The notes under the pieces were generated by a model. The model had not been told where the DNA came from, did not search any database, and worked only from the letters and a program-made list of their open reading frames with translations. A stretch of 64,000 nucleotides of DNA. Source: Streptomyces violaceusniger Tu 4113. GTDB lineage: Bacteria; Actinomycetota; Actinomycetes; Streptomycetales; Streptomycetaceae. Position numbers and translations under genes: made by a program. The stretch lies in contig NC_015957.1 in the NCBI RefSeq assembly GCF_000147815.2, positions 2,108,001 through 2,172,000 on the forward strand. The letters run 5' to 3'. Of the stretch, positions 1 through 8,572 are shown one piece after another; the stretch's first letter is position 1; each line of letters starts with the position of its first letter.

Positions 1-8
1 CCTGGCCG

Positions 9-764
9 ATGCGCTACGAGCTGCGCCGCACCACCGGCGTACGGACCGGCTGGCTGATCGGCGTCGCCGCCATCATCGCCTCCCTCCTCGCCTCCGTGCT
101 GCTCGCCCGGGCGGGTGGCGTCGGCGAGCTGCACCGGCTCACCGGCTGGCCCGCCGACCTGCCGCTGCCTCCCGTCGCCATCGCGGCCGGCCTGCTGGGA
201 GCCCTCGCCTTCGGGGACGAGTTCCGCTTTCCGGCACTGGCCGCGACCCGGGACGCCGTGCCCCGACGGCTGGGGCTGCTGGCCGCCAAATTCGCGGTCT
301 GCGCGGCCGGTGCCCTCCTGCTGTCGCTCGGCGTCATCGTGCTCGACAGCGCGGCGCTCCTGCTGCTCGTCGGCGGCAACGCGGTACCGCTGCCGGGCGA
401 CTGGCCGGAGTTGGTGGTCGGCGTCTTCGGGCTGACCATCGGCTCGTCGTGGGCCGGGCTGCTCGCCGCCGGAGTCTTCCGGTCCACCGCCCTCGGGCTG
501 GCCACCCTGCTCGCCGTGCCGATCCTCGCGGTGCCCGTCGTCCAGCGTGCGGCGGAGGATCCGTCGCTGCGATCGCTGGTCATGCTGCCGCACCGGCTGC
601 GCGCGGCGACGCTGGACCGGCCGCCGTCCATGATCGACCGAGGGCTGGCGGTCGCGCTGCGGCTCGCCTCCCAACCGGTCGGACAGGCCCTGATGTTGTC
701 GGTCGCCGTCCTGCTGTGTGCCTACGCCCTCACCGGCCTGCGCGGCAGGAGCACCCGCCAGTAG
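9..764 (+). CDS. ABC-2 type transporter permease (membrane protein)
   Basis: A polytopic inner-membrane protein of about 251 residues. It opens with a basic stretch (MRYELRRTTGVRTGW) followed at once by a hydrophobic helix, the usual start of ABC-2 permease subunits. About six hydrophobic segments follow, near residues 16-35, 58-75, 95-120, 130-155, 160-180 and 228-245. The partner ATPase would be expected upstream, outside the window. The frame stays open to the left edge, so a start a few codons earlier cannot be excluded, but the N-terminus looks natural. The substrate cannot be read from the sequence. The family call rests on topology and the N-terminal pattern rather than a diagnostic motif. 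Confidence 0.7.
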   Translation: MRYELRRTTGVRTGWLIGVAAIIASLLASVLLARAGGVGELHRLTGWPADLPLPPVAIAAGLLGALAFGDEFRFPALAATRDAVPRRLGLLAAKFAVCAAGALLLSLGVIVLDSAALLLLVGGNAVPLPGDWPELVVGVFGLTIGSSWAGLLAAGVFRSTALGLATLLAVPILAVPVVQRAAEDPSLRSLVMLPHRLRAATLDRPPSMIDRGLAVALRLASQPVGQALMLSVAVLLCAYALTGLRGRSTRQ

Positions 765-774
765 AACCAACCCC

Positions 775-798
775 GGGCCGGGCGGCCAGGCCCGGCCC
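775..798 (+). terminator. GC-rich hairpin after the permease gene
   Basis: A 9-bp perfect stem (GGGCCGGGC at 775-783 with GCCCGGCCC at 790-798) and a 6-nt loop start 10 bases after the permease stop codon. There is no T-run, as is common for Streptomyces terminators. Confidence 0.45.
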
Positions 799-1001
799 GC
801 CGGTCGCCAGGCCCGTGCGGATCCAGTGGACCAGGCCCGAAGTGGATTCGCACACCCATAGCGCGAACTGCTCGCAACTCCCCGCAGCATGCTTCTTTCT
901 GTCCGATTGAGCGTCAATTATGAGGTAATGGGCGATCACCCTTTCGTGTGCTTTTCACCAAAGACCTCAAGGGCTTCCGAGGCGTCGCCGACAAAGGATG
1001 C

Positions 1002-1901
1002 GTGAGTACCCTTGCGCACACCACGATGACCGCGGCTCGCCCCGCCGACTCCGGCCTGGCCGGTTCGGGCGAGCTTGACCGCTACTCCTACGCCGACGCC
1101 CCCGGCTCCGGCCGCGGCAGCGTCCCCTCCTCCTGGGACGGCGCCGAGGCAGAGATCGGCCGGGTGGGCCGACGCGCGGCCGGCAACCGGGGCCGCGGGC
1201 TGCACGGCCAACTCGTACAGCAGCTGGGCCAGATGATCGTCTCCGGCGACCTGGGTGCGGACCGTCCGCTCGTCCCCGAGGAGATCGGACAGCGCTTCGA
1301 GGTCTCCCGCACCGTCGTACGGGAGTCGCTGCGCGTCCTCGAGGCCAAGGGCCTGGTCAGCGCCCGCCCCAATGTGGGCACCCGGGTCCGCCCGGTCAGC
1401 GACTGGAATCTGCTGGATCCGGACATCATCGAGTGGCGCGCGTTCGGCCCACAGCGCGACGACCAGCGCCGCGAGCTGTGCGAGCTGCGCTGGACCATCG
1501 AGCCGCTGGCCGCCCGGCTCGCCGCCGGGCACGGCCGCGAGGAGGTGCAGCAGCGGCTGGCCGACATGGTCGAGATCATGACCCATGCGCTGACACAGGG
1601 TGACACCCTCACCTTCTCCCGCGCCGACGCCGAGTTCCACGGGCTGCTGCTGCAGGTCGGGGGCAACCGGATGCTGGAGCACCTGGCGGGCATCGTCGCC
1701 GCCTCGCTCCACGTCTCCGGGGCGCCCGTCTCCGCCTGCGACCGTCTCACCGAGGCGGGAGTCACCCACCACCGCCGGATCGTCGAGGCGATCGGCGAGG
1801 GCGACGCCGCGGCGTCCGAGGCGGCGATGCGCCAGCTGCTGACCGTCCACCCGGATCTCGATCATGCCGAGGTCGGGGTGCCCGCGCCGCGCGAGCACTG
1901 A
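1002..1901 (+). CDS. whiH: GntR/FadR-family sporulation regulator WhiH
   Basis: A DNA-binding regulator of about 299 residues of the FadR branch of the GntR family. The N-terminal winged helix (about residues 65-130, with SRTVVRESLRVLEAKGLV) is followed by an all-helical FCD ligand-binding domain (about 145-280, with WTIEPLAARLA and ADAEFHGLLL). It lies directly upstream of hrdB; in S. coelicolor the gene in that position is whiH, which acts late in aerial-hypha development at sporulation septation. An ATG at 948 is in frame, but GTG at 1002 is preferred because AAAGG at 993-997 is well placed and gives the usual family length. The natural ligand is not known. The name rests on family plus synteny. 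Confidence 0.88.
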   Translation: MSTLAHTTMTAARPADSGLAGSGELDRYSYADAPGSGRGSVPSSWDGAEAEIGRVGRRAAGNRGRGLHGQLVQQLGQMIVSGDLGADRPLVPEEIGQRFEVSRTVVRESLRVLEAKGLVSARPNVGTRVRPVSDWNLLDPDIIEWRAFGPQRDDQRRELCELRWTIEPLAARLAAGHGREEVQQRLADMVEIMTHALTQGDTLTFSRADAEFHGLLLQVGGNRMLEHLAGIVAASLHVSGAPVSACDRLTEAGVTHHRRIVEAIGEGDAAASEAAMRQLLTVHPDLDHAEVGVPAPREH

Positions 1902-2368
1902 TCCGTCGGCGCGTCCGGTGCCCGGATCCCCGGGCGTCCGGAGCGTGCCGCGTACGACGTACGGCAAGGCGGTGTCGGTAGGCGGCGAGTGCCGGCCCGA
2001 TGGATGCCGTACGGCGTACGAGAGGGCGTCGCCGGATCCCGCGCCGCGGGTTCGGCGGCGCGGCGCGGCCGATCGGTCGGCACCGTATGACTCCCATCGG
2101 TGCGCGACCGGGAGTTTTCTGTCCCGTTGGATGGGCATTAAGACCGTTATGGGGTGTGACTCGGGCCACGAGTATTGGGCGTAACGCTCTTTGGGGTAGC
2201 GCGATGATTAAAGAGGTGGCAGCCGCGGAGGGAATACGGATGTCGCTCGTACCGCTGTACTCCTCCGCACTCCGCCCGCGCCGTCGGTTCATCCCTGCCG
2301 GCGGTCGTCGGCTCCGGTCCCCACCGGACTGAGCCGGAAGCCGTTTCCAACGTTCCGAGAGGTTGTTC
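1902..2368. other. Intergenic leader between whiH and hrdB
   Basis: 467 bases with no supported gene. It should hold the hrdB promoter(s). Base composition is less GC-rich around 2120-2230, which would fit promoter DNA, but no -35/-10 pair was clear enough to call. Short reading frames here lack a ribosome site or coding-like composition. Confidence 0.5.
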
Positions 2369-3934
2369 GTGTCGGCCAGCACATCCCGTACGCTCCCGCC
2401 GGAGATCGCCGAGTCGGAGTCTGTCATGGCGCTCATCGAGCGGGGAAAGGCTGAGGGGCAGATCGCAGGCGACGATGTGCGCCGGGCCTTCGAGGCTGAC
2501 CAGATTCCGCCAACCCAGTGGAAGAACGTACTGCGCAGCCTCAACCAGATCCTCGACGAGGAGGGTGTGACGCTGATGGTCAGTGCCGCAGAAGCGCCCA
2601 AGCGCACCCGTAAGAGCGTCGCAGCGAAGAGCCCGGCAAAGCGCACCGCCACCAAGGCTGTCGCGGCCAAGACGGTCACCGCCAAGAAGGCCCCCGCAGC
2701 CCCGGCCATCCCATCGGCGGACGCCGGCGATATCCCGGCCGATGAGGCCGCGTCCCCCGCGAAGAAGGCCGCCGCCAAGAAGGCCACGGCCAAGAAGACG
2801 GTCGCCAAGAAGACCACCGCCGCCGCCAAGAAGACGGTCGCGAAGAAGACCACCGGCAAGAAGGACGTCACCGACGAGCTTCTCGAGACCGACGAGGTCA
2901 TCGAGGAGGCCGCACCGGGCAAGCCCGGTCCCGAGGGCGCCGAGGCCGAGCCCGAGAACGCGGGCTTCGTGCTCTCCGACGACGACGAGGACGACGCCCC
3001 TGCCCAGCAGGTCGCCGCGGCCGGTGCCACGGCCGACCCGGTCAAGGACTACCTCAAGCAGATCGGCAAGGTCCCGCTGCTCAACGCCGAGCAGGAGGTC
3101 GAGCTCGCCAAGCGCATCGAGGCCGGCCTGTTCGCCGAGGACAAGCTCGCCAACTCGGACAAGCTGGCCCCCAAGCTCAAGCGCGAGCTGGAGATCATCG
3201 CCGAGGACGGCCGCCGCGCGAAGAACCACCTCCTGGAGGCCAACCTCCGTCTGGTGGTCTCCCTGGCCAAGCGCTACACGGGCCGTGGCATGCTCTTCCT
3301 GGACCTCATCCAGGAGGGCAACCTCGGTCTGATCCGCGCCGTCGAGAAGTTCGACTACACCAAGGGCTACAAGTTCTCCACGTATGCCACCTGGTGGATC
3401 CGTCAGGCGATCACCCGCGCCATGGCCGACCAGGCCCGCACCATCCGTATCCCGGTGCATATGGTCGAGGTCATCAACAAGCTGGCGCGCGTCCAGCGCC
3501 AGATGCTCCAGGACCTGGGCCGTGAGCCCACCCCGGAGGAGCTGGCCAAGGAGCTCGACATGACCCCCGAGAAGGTCATCGAGGTCCAGAAGTACGGCCG
3601 TGAGCCGATCTCGCTGCACACCCCCCTTGGCGAGGACGGCGACAGCGAGTTCGGTGACCTCATCGAGGACTCCGAGGCGGTCGTCCCGGCCGACGCGGTC
3701 AGCTTCACCCTGCTGCAGGAGCAGCTGCACTCCGTGCTCGACACGCTCAGCGAGCGTGAGGCGGGCGTGGTCTCGATGCGCTTCGGCCTCACCGACGGCC
3801 AGCCGAAGACCCTCGACGAGATCGGCAAGGTCTACGGCGTGACGCGTGAGCGCATCCGTCAGATCGAGTCCAAGACGATGTCGAAGCTGCGCCACCCGTC
3901 CCGCTCCCAGGTCCTCCGCGACTACCTGGACTGA
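2369..3934 (+). CDS. hrdB: Principal RNA polymerase sigma factor HrdB (sigma-70)
   Basis: The housekeeping sigma factor, about 521 residues, which directs RNA polymerase to vegetative promoters. Region 1.1 occupies about residues 1-75. A long Lys/Ala-rich low-complexity segment (about 76-168, many AAKK/TAKK units) is followed by an acidic stretch. Region 1.2 starts at [11 protein letters not shown] (223). Region 2 includes [11 protein letters not shown] and the -10-binding WWIRQAIT near 342. Region 4.2 ends with the -35 recognition helix [17 protein letters not shown] near 491-507. GTG at 2369 is chosen because GAGAGG at 2357-2362 lies 6 nt upstream and it gives the [17 protein letters not shown]-terminus known for HrdB. 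A TTG at 2363 lies inside the ribosome-site spacing and is not used. Confidence 0.98.
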   Translation: MSASTSRTLPPEIAESESVMALIERGKAEGQIAGDDVRRAFEADQIPPTQWKNVLRSLNQILDEEGVTLMVSAAEAPKRTRKSVAAKSPAKRTATKAVAAKTVTAKKAPAAPAIPSADAGDIPADEAASPAKKAAAKKATAKKTVAKKTTAAAKKTVAKKTTGKKDVTDELLETDEVIEEAAPGKPGPEGAEAEPENAGFVLSDDDEDDAPAQQVAAAGATADPVKDYLKQIGKVPLLNAEQEVELAKRIEAGLFAEDKLANSDKLAPKLKRELEIIAEDGRRAKNHLLEANLRLVVSLAKRYTGRGMLFLDLIQEGNLGLIRAVEKFDYTKGYKFSTYATWWIRQAITRAMADQARTIRIPVHMVEVINKLARVQRQMLQDLGREPTPEELAKELDMTPEKVIEVQKYGREPISLHTPLGEDGDSEFGDLIEDSEAVVPADAVSFTLLQEQLHSVLDTLSEREAGVVSMRFGLTDGQPKTLDEIGKVYGVTRERIRQIESKTMSKLRHPSRSQVLRDYLD

Positions 3935-3970
3935 TGCGGACCGCCGCCTCATAACCGAAGCGGTACGGCG

Positions 3971-4004
3971 CGAAGGCCGGGCCCATCGAGGGGCCCGGCC
4001 TTCG
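3971..4004 (+). terminator. Terminator after hrdB
   Basis: A perfect 14-bp stem (CGAAGGCCGGGCCC, 3971-3984, with its complement at 3991-4004) and a 6-nt loop, 37 bases after the hrdB stop. Confidence 0.85.
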
Positions 4005-4108
4005 CGCTGCGCGGCGCCATGTTCCCCGCTTGGCCCACTCGGGATGCGGTTTGCGACACAGGGGGTAACTCTGAGTGTGCGAGACGCTCCGTATGGTCAG
4101 GAGGCTGC

Positions 4109-4939
4109 ATGCGTACGTCGCTCCGCCCGCTCCTCGTCGTCCTGGTGGTGCCGCTGGCCGCCGCGCTCGCGATGGTGCTCACCGCGCCCGCTCCGGCGAC
4201 GGCCGACCGTGTAGTGATCGGCGGGCATCCGGCCCGTATGGTCGAGGCGCCCTGGACGGTGGCCCTGGCCAGCCGTGCGCTCTTCGGGGAGAAGAGGTCG
4301 GGCCAGTTCTGCGGCGGGGCGGTGGTGGGGCCCACGACGGTCGTCACGGCGGCCCACTGTCTGAGCCGTGGGGTGCTCGGCATGGACTGGCGGCAGGTCA
4401 AGGACCTCAGGGTGATCGTCGGCCGCAATGACCTGCGGAAGAGCGACGGGGTGGAGTACCCGACGGCGCGGGTGTGGGTCAATCCGGAGTACGAGGGCGA
4501 CAACAGGGCCGGGGACATCGCGGTGCTCACCCTGGGGGTCGCGGTGCCGGCGGCCTACACCATCCCCATGGCGGGCAGCGGCGACCGGGCGTACCGGCCG
4601 GGGGAAAAGGCCGCGGTGTACGGCTGGGGGGATACGCAGGGCGATGGCAGCTATGCGTCGGCGCTGCGCACGGCGTCCGTGCAGGTGCTGGCCGACACGG
4701 TCTGTGAGCGCGCCTATCCGGGCAACGCGGAGGGGGACTACGACCCGCGGTCCATGGTCTGCGCGGGGCTGCCGGACGGGGGCCGGGACGCCTGTCAGGG
4801 GGACAGCGGGGGGCCGCTGGTCGCCCGGGGGCGGCTGGTGGGCCTGGTGTCCTGGGGCAGCGGATGCGCGGTGGCGGGGCGGCCCGGGGTCTATACGAGG
4901 ATCTCGGCGGTGGCCGATCTGGTGGCGGCCCATGGCTGA
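4109..4939 (+). CDS. Secreted trypsin-like serine protease (S1 family)
   Basis: A 276-residue exported serine protease. A signal peptide covers about residues 1-32 (basic MRTSLR, hydrophobic core, APATA cleavage region). The mature domain starts near VVIGG and carries the full triad: His83 (TAAHC), Asp136 (GDIAVL) and Ser233 (GDSGGP). Asp227, six residues before the serine, is the S1-pocket residue that predicts trypsin-like cleavage after Lys/Arg. Paired cysteines fit the S1 disulfides. ATG at 4109 is preferred because AGGAGG at 4099-4104 precedes it by 4 nt and the signal peptide begins there; the upstream in-frame ATG at 4019 would add an uncharged leader. The physiological substrate is unknown. 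Confidence 0.92.
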   Translation: MRTSLRPLLVVLVVPLAAALAMVLTAPAPATADRVVIGGHPARMVEAPWTVALASRALFGEKRSGQFCGGAVVGPTTVVTAAHCLSRGVLGMDWRQVKDLRVIVGRNDLRKSDGVEYPTARVWVNPEYEGDNRAGDIAVLTLGVAVPAAYTIPMAGSGDRAYRPGEKAAVYGWGDTQGDGSYASALRTASVQVLADTVCERAYPGNAEGDYDPRSMVCAGLPDGGRDACQGDSGGPLVARGRLVGLVSWGSGCAVAGRPGVYTRISAVADLVAAHG

Positions 4940-5103
4940 GCTGGAGTCCCGTGGTGGCGATGAATGCGGAGGGAGCCCCGGAGGGCCCGTGGGGTTGTGC
5001 GGACGGACCCACGAAACGAGCGTGGGCGGCCGCCCCACTCGGGGGCAGACCGCCCGGGATCCGGCCCTGGGCCGGCGTCGCTCGTCGTCGTGGGTGTGAG
5101 GCC

Positions 5104-5334
5104 TCAGTGTTCGTCGTCGGACGCGGACGCCGGATCTGCGGTGAGCCGCTCGGTCTCGTCCTGTATTTCCGCGGCGATCTTCTTGAGTTCCGGCTCGAAC
5201 TTGCGCCCGTGATGGGCACAGAAGAGCAGTTCACCACCGCTGATCAGCACCACGCGCAGGTACGCCTGGGCGCCGCAGCGGTCGCAGCGGTCAGCGGCCG
5301 TCAACGGGCTCGCGGGGGTCAGAACAGTAGTCAC
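5104..5334 (-). CDS. Small zinc-ribbon-like protein, DUF7455 family
   Basis: A 76-residue conserved actinobacterial protein of unknown function. It has a CDRCGAQAY motif near residues 17-25 and a second CAHH motif near 39-42, together a plausible single zinc site. A short amphipathic acidic helix follows (FEPELKKIAAEIQDETERL). The gene is divergent from parE, with about 440 bases between the two starts, an arrangement I recall from other Streptomyces. No catalytic residues are evident. The family label is from memory of the characteristic MTTVLTPASPLTAADRCDRC start. Confidence 0.8.
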   Translation of the reverse strand: MTTVLTPASPLTAADRCDRCGAQAYLRVVLISGGELLFCAHHGRKFEPELKKIAAEIQDETERLTADPASASDDEH

Positions 5335-5775
5335 GTCGCCTCTTCTCTAGCTCGACGAGCTGTCGTACCAGGGTCAACATCCAACCAGCCTGAAATCGTT
5401 CCCGCTCGTGGCTTTTTCCCAAAAATTGCTTCTGAGTAGGCCGGATGGTGACGTTTGGCGGCGAATGAGCCGTATTGCCTAGCTTTGGTGTATCGAGTCG
5501 TTTGTCTGGTTCACGCTCCCGGCTGGGTTGCCGGTTGTGAATGATGACGTGCCCGGAGCCTAAATGGTTCATGCCTGAAAGGGAACGTGATGTGCGCGTC
5601 ACCCCCGCCAGGTATCGAACGTACGAGCGAAACAGTGGCCGGTGCGACTAGCATGGACGTTTCAACGGGTGGCGGCACAAAGGCTCTATCAGGCCTCGGT
5701 ACGCTCTGACGGGCGACCATGCCACCATCGTGCCCACAGCTGGGCCAACCAGAAATTCAGCGAGGAGCGAACCGC
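5335..5775. other. Divergent control region between the DUF7455 gene and parE
   Basis: 441 bases with no supported gene, noticeably less GC-rich than its surroundings (especially 5390-5580), so it likely carries promoters in both directions. Two weak motifs are visible: an inverted repeat GTGA-N8-TCAC at 5587-5602 and a LexA-like TCGAAC-N4-GAGCGA at 5615-5630 (four of six matches in the second half). Neither is strong enough to call as a site. Confidence 0.4.
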
Positions 5776-7899
5776 GTGACCGCCGATACGTCCGTGCCGT
5801 CCACTGCGCTGCTGACCGGAGCAGACCGGGGCGGCTCCAACTACACCGCGCGGCACCTTCTCGTCCTCGAGGGGCTCGAGGCAGTGCGCAAGCGCCCTGG
5901 CATGTACATCGGCTCGACCGACAGCCGTGGACTCAGCCACTGCCTCTGGGAGATCATCGACAACTCGGTGGACGAGGCCCTGGGCGGCTTCTGCGATCAC
6001 ATCGAGGTGATCCTCCACGACGACGGCTCTGTGGAGGTGCGCGACAACGGCCGGGGGATCCCGGTGGACGTCGAGCCCAAGACGGGGCTGTCCGGCGTCG
6101 AGGTCGTGATGACCAAGCTGCACGCCGGCGGAAAGTTCGGCGGCGGCTCGTACGCCGCCTCCGGCGGTCTGCACGGCGTCGGCGCCTCCGTGGTGAACGC
6201 GCTGTCCGCCCGTCTCGACGTGGAGGTGGACCGGGACGCCAAGACCCACGCGATCAGCTTCCGCCGCGGCGTCCCCGGGATCTTCACCGAATCCGGGCCG
6301 GACGCCCCGTTCGACCCGTCCAGCGGCCTCCTCAAGGGCAAGAGGGTCCCCAAGACCCGCACCGGCACCCGCATCCGCTACTGGGCGGATCGCCAGATCT
6401 TCCTCAAGGACGCCAAGCTCTCCCTGGAGACGCTGTACGCCCGCGCCCGGCAGACCGCGTTCCTGGTGCCGGGGCTGACCCTGGTCGTCCGGGACGAGCG
6501 GGCCCTGGAGGGGCGGGAGGGGCCGGTCGAGGAGACCTTCCGCTACGACGGGGGGATCAGCGAGTTCTGCGAGTACCTCGCCCAGGACAAGGCTGTCTGC
6601 GATGTGCTGCGGCTGTCCGGCCACGGCACCTTCAAGGAGACCGTGCCGGTCCTCGACGAGCGCGGCCATATGACGCCGACCGAGGTCACCCGCGACCTGG
6701 GCGTCGACATCGCGCTGCGGTGGGGCACCGGATACGACGCGACCGTGAAGTCGTTCGTCAACATCATCGCGACCCCCAAGGGCGGCACCCATGTCGCCGG
6801 CTTCGAGCGCGCGATCGCCAGGACCGTCAACGAGGCCCTGCGCTCCGCCAAGCTGCTGCGCGTCGCCGAGGACGACGTCGTCAAGGACGACGCCATGGAG
6901 GGCCTGACGGCGGTGGTGACCGTCCGGCTGGCCGAGCCGCAGTTCGAGGGCCAGACCAAGGAGGTGCTGGGCACCTCGGCGGCATCCCGGATCGTGGCCA
7001 ATGTGGTCTCCAAGGAGCTCAAGGAGTTCCTGACCTCCCCCAAGCGGGATGCCAAGCAGCAGGCCCGGGCCGTCCTGGAGAAGGTCGTGGCCGCGGCCCG
7101 TACGCGCATCGCGGCCCGCCAGCACAAGGAGGCACAGCGCCGTAAGACCGCGCTGGAGTCCTCCTCGCTGCCCGCGAAGCTGGCCGACTGCCGCAGCGAC
7201 GACGTGGGCCGCAGCGAGCTGTTCATCGTCGAGGGGGACTCGGCGCTGGGTACGGCCAAGCTGGCCCGGAACTCCGAGTTCCAGGCGCTGCTGCCGATCC
7301 GCGGCAAGATCCTGAATGTGCAGAAGTCGTCGATCTCGGACATGCTCAAGAACGTCGAGTGCGGCGCGATCATCCAGGTGATAGGGGCCGGATCGGGCCG
7401 GACCTTCGACATCGACCAGGCGCGCTACGGCAAGGTGATCTTCCTCGCCGACGCCGATGTCGACGGCGCGCACATCCGCTGTCTGCTGCTGACCCTCTTC
7501 CAGCGCTATATGCGGCCGATGGTCGAACAGGGACGGGTCTTCTCGGCGGTGCCGCCGCTGCACCGGGTGGAGCTGGTGAACCCCAAGCGGGGGCAGAGCA
7601 AGTACATCTACACCTACTCCGACCAGGAGCTCCAGGAGACGCTGCTGGACCTCCAGCGCCGCGAGGTCCGCTACAAGGACGGCATCCAGCGCTACAAGGG
7701 TCTGGGCGAGATGGACGCCGACCAGCTCGCGGAGACCACCATGGACCCGCGCCACCGCACCCTGCGGCGTATCAACATCAGCGACCTGGAGGCCGCCGAG
7801 CGCGCCTTCGACCTGCTCATGGGCAATGAGGTCGCGCCCCGTAAGGAGTTCATCACCAACTCGGCGGCGACCCTGGACCGGTCGCGCATCGACGTCTGA
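5776..7899 (+). CDS. parE: DNA topoisomerase IV subunit B (ParE)
   Basis: The ATPase subunit of the type IIA topoisomerase that decatenates chromosomes, about 707 residues. The N-terminal GHKL ATPase shows EIIDNSVDEAL and the Gly-rich lid GGLHGVGASVVNAL. The TOPRIM domain carries VEGDSALGTAKLAR (about residue 485) and DADVDGAHI (about 561), which bind the catalytic magnesium. GTG at 5776 is chosen because GAGGAG lies 8 nt upstream; the in-frame ATG at 5719 has no ribosome site. Its partner parC lies 6.7 kb downstream on the other strand, separated by symporter and two-component genes. A gyrB identity is less likely because of that parC pairing and the position next to hrdB. Confidence 0.92.
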   Translation: MTADTSVPSTALLTGADRGGSNYTARHLLVLEGLEAVRKRPGMYIGSTDSRGLSHCLWEIIDNSVDEALGGFCDHIEVILHDDGSVEVRDNGRGIPVDVEPKTGLSGVEVVMTKLHAGGKFGGGSYAASGGLHGVGASVVNALSARLDVEVDRDAKTHAISFRRGVPGIFTESGPDAPFDPSSGLLKGKRVPKTRTGTRIRYWADRQIFLKDAKLSLETLYARARQTAFLVPGLTLVVRDERALEGREGPVEETFRYDGGISEFCEYLAQDKAVCDVLRLSGHGTFKETVPVLDERGHMTPTEVTRDLGVDIALRWGTGYDATVKSFVNIIATPKGGTHVAGFERAIARTVNEALRSAKLLRVAEDDVVKDDAMEGLTAVVTVRLAEPQFEGQTKEVLGTSAASRIVANVVSKELKEFLTSPKRDAKQQARAVLEKVVAAARTRIAARQHKEAQRRKTALESSSLPAKLADCRSDDVGRSELFIVEGDSALGTAKLARNSEFQALLPIRGKILNVQKSSISDMLKNVECGAIIQVIGAGSGRTFDIDQARYGKVIFLADADVDGAHIRCLLLTLFQRYMRPMVEQGRVFSAVPPLHRVELVNPKRGQSKYIYTYSDQELQETLLDLQRREVRYKDGIQRYKGLGEMDADQLAETTMDPRHRTLRRINISDLEAAERAFDLLMGNEVAPRKEFITNSAATLDRSRIDV

Positions 7900-7928
7900 C
7901 GCCCGGCCCGTCGCCACGGCCGGTTCGG

Positions 7929-7964
7929 CGGGGTCTCCCACCCGGGAGGCCCCGTCGGCGTTTT
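7929..7964 (+). terminator. Terminator after parE
   Basis: An 11-bp stem (7929-7939 with 7944-7954, one G-U pair) and a 4-nt loop, followed after six bases by TTTT at 7961-7964. Confidence 0.75.
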
Positions 7965-8119
7965 CCCGCCCGGCCCGCTCCTGGAGTGCCGATTCCGGGC
8001 TGTTCATCACCTGAGTCACCTGATGGGGTGAACGTCCGGTATTGAAGGGTCCTGGATCTTTCTGATCTGCCCATCCTTGGTCACGCGGCGAATGCGGCAG
8101 TGAACAAGGAGTGTTCGGG

Positions 8120-8572
8120 GTGGACATGCACAACGCTCGCGATACGGGAGCGGCGCGGGTGGAAGATCCGTGGTACGACACGCTCACGTCCGGCTGGGGC
8201 GAGCCGGACGACACGGACAGCGGAGCTCGGCGCGCGCGTCCGCCCGCCGCCCGGGAGGTCTACACGGAGGTGCACGGCAGCGCCGCCTTCCAGGAGGTGC
8301 GCCGGCGCTACCGCCGGTTCGTGTTCCCGGCGGTCGCCGCGTTCCTCCTCTGGTACCTCGCGTATGTCGTCGCGGCGACCACCGCCCCCGGTCTGATGGC
8401 CCGCCCGGTCGTGGGCACGCTCAATGTGGCGATGGTCGCGGGGCTCGGGCAGTTCGCCACCACCTTCCTGCTGACCTGGGCGTACGCCCGGCACGCCCGG
8501 CTGCGCCGGGACCGGGTCGCGCTCGAACTCCGCTGGGTGACGCAGGAGATGATGCGGGGGCGCGGCCGGTGA
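8120..8572 (+). CDS. DUF485 domain membrane protein
   Basis: A roughly 150-residue protein with a hydrophilic N-terminal 60 residues, two transmembrane helices (about 75-95 and 107-128) and a basic tail. DUF485 proteins are small inner-membrane partners typically encoded immediately upstream of acetate/solute symporters, as YjcH is with ActP. Here the stop overlaps the start of the symporter gene (GTGA), indicating translational coupling. GTG at 8120 is chosen because AAGGAG (8106-8111) lies 8 nt upstream; the GTG at 8111 would overlap that ribosome site. Confidence 0.85.
   Translation: MDMHNARDTGAARVEDPWYDTLTSGWGEPDDTDSGARRARPPAAREVYTEVHGSAAFQEVRRRYRRFVFPAVAAFLLWYLAYVVAATTAPGLMARPVVGTLNVAMVAGLGQFATTFLLTWAYARHARLRRDRVALELRWVTQEMMRGRGR

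Noticed and set aside
5587..5602. GTGA-N8-TCAC inverted repeat (BldD- or Crp-like)
   Set aside because: Short half-sites, and the spacing fits neither consensus well. Likely to occur by chance.
5615..5630. LexA-like box TCGAAC-N4-GAGCGA upstream of parE
   Set aside because: Only four of six bases match in the second half-site, and topoisomerase IV is not a standard SOS gene. Kept only as a mention in the intergenic entry.
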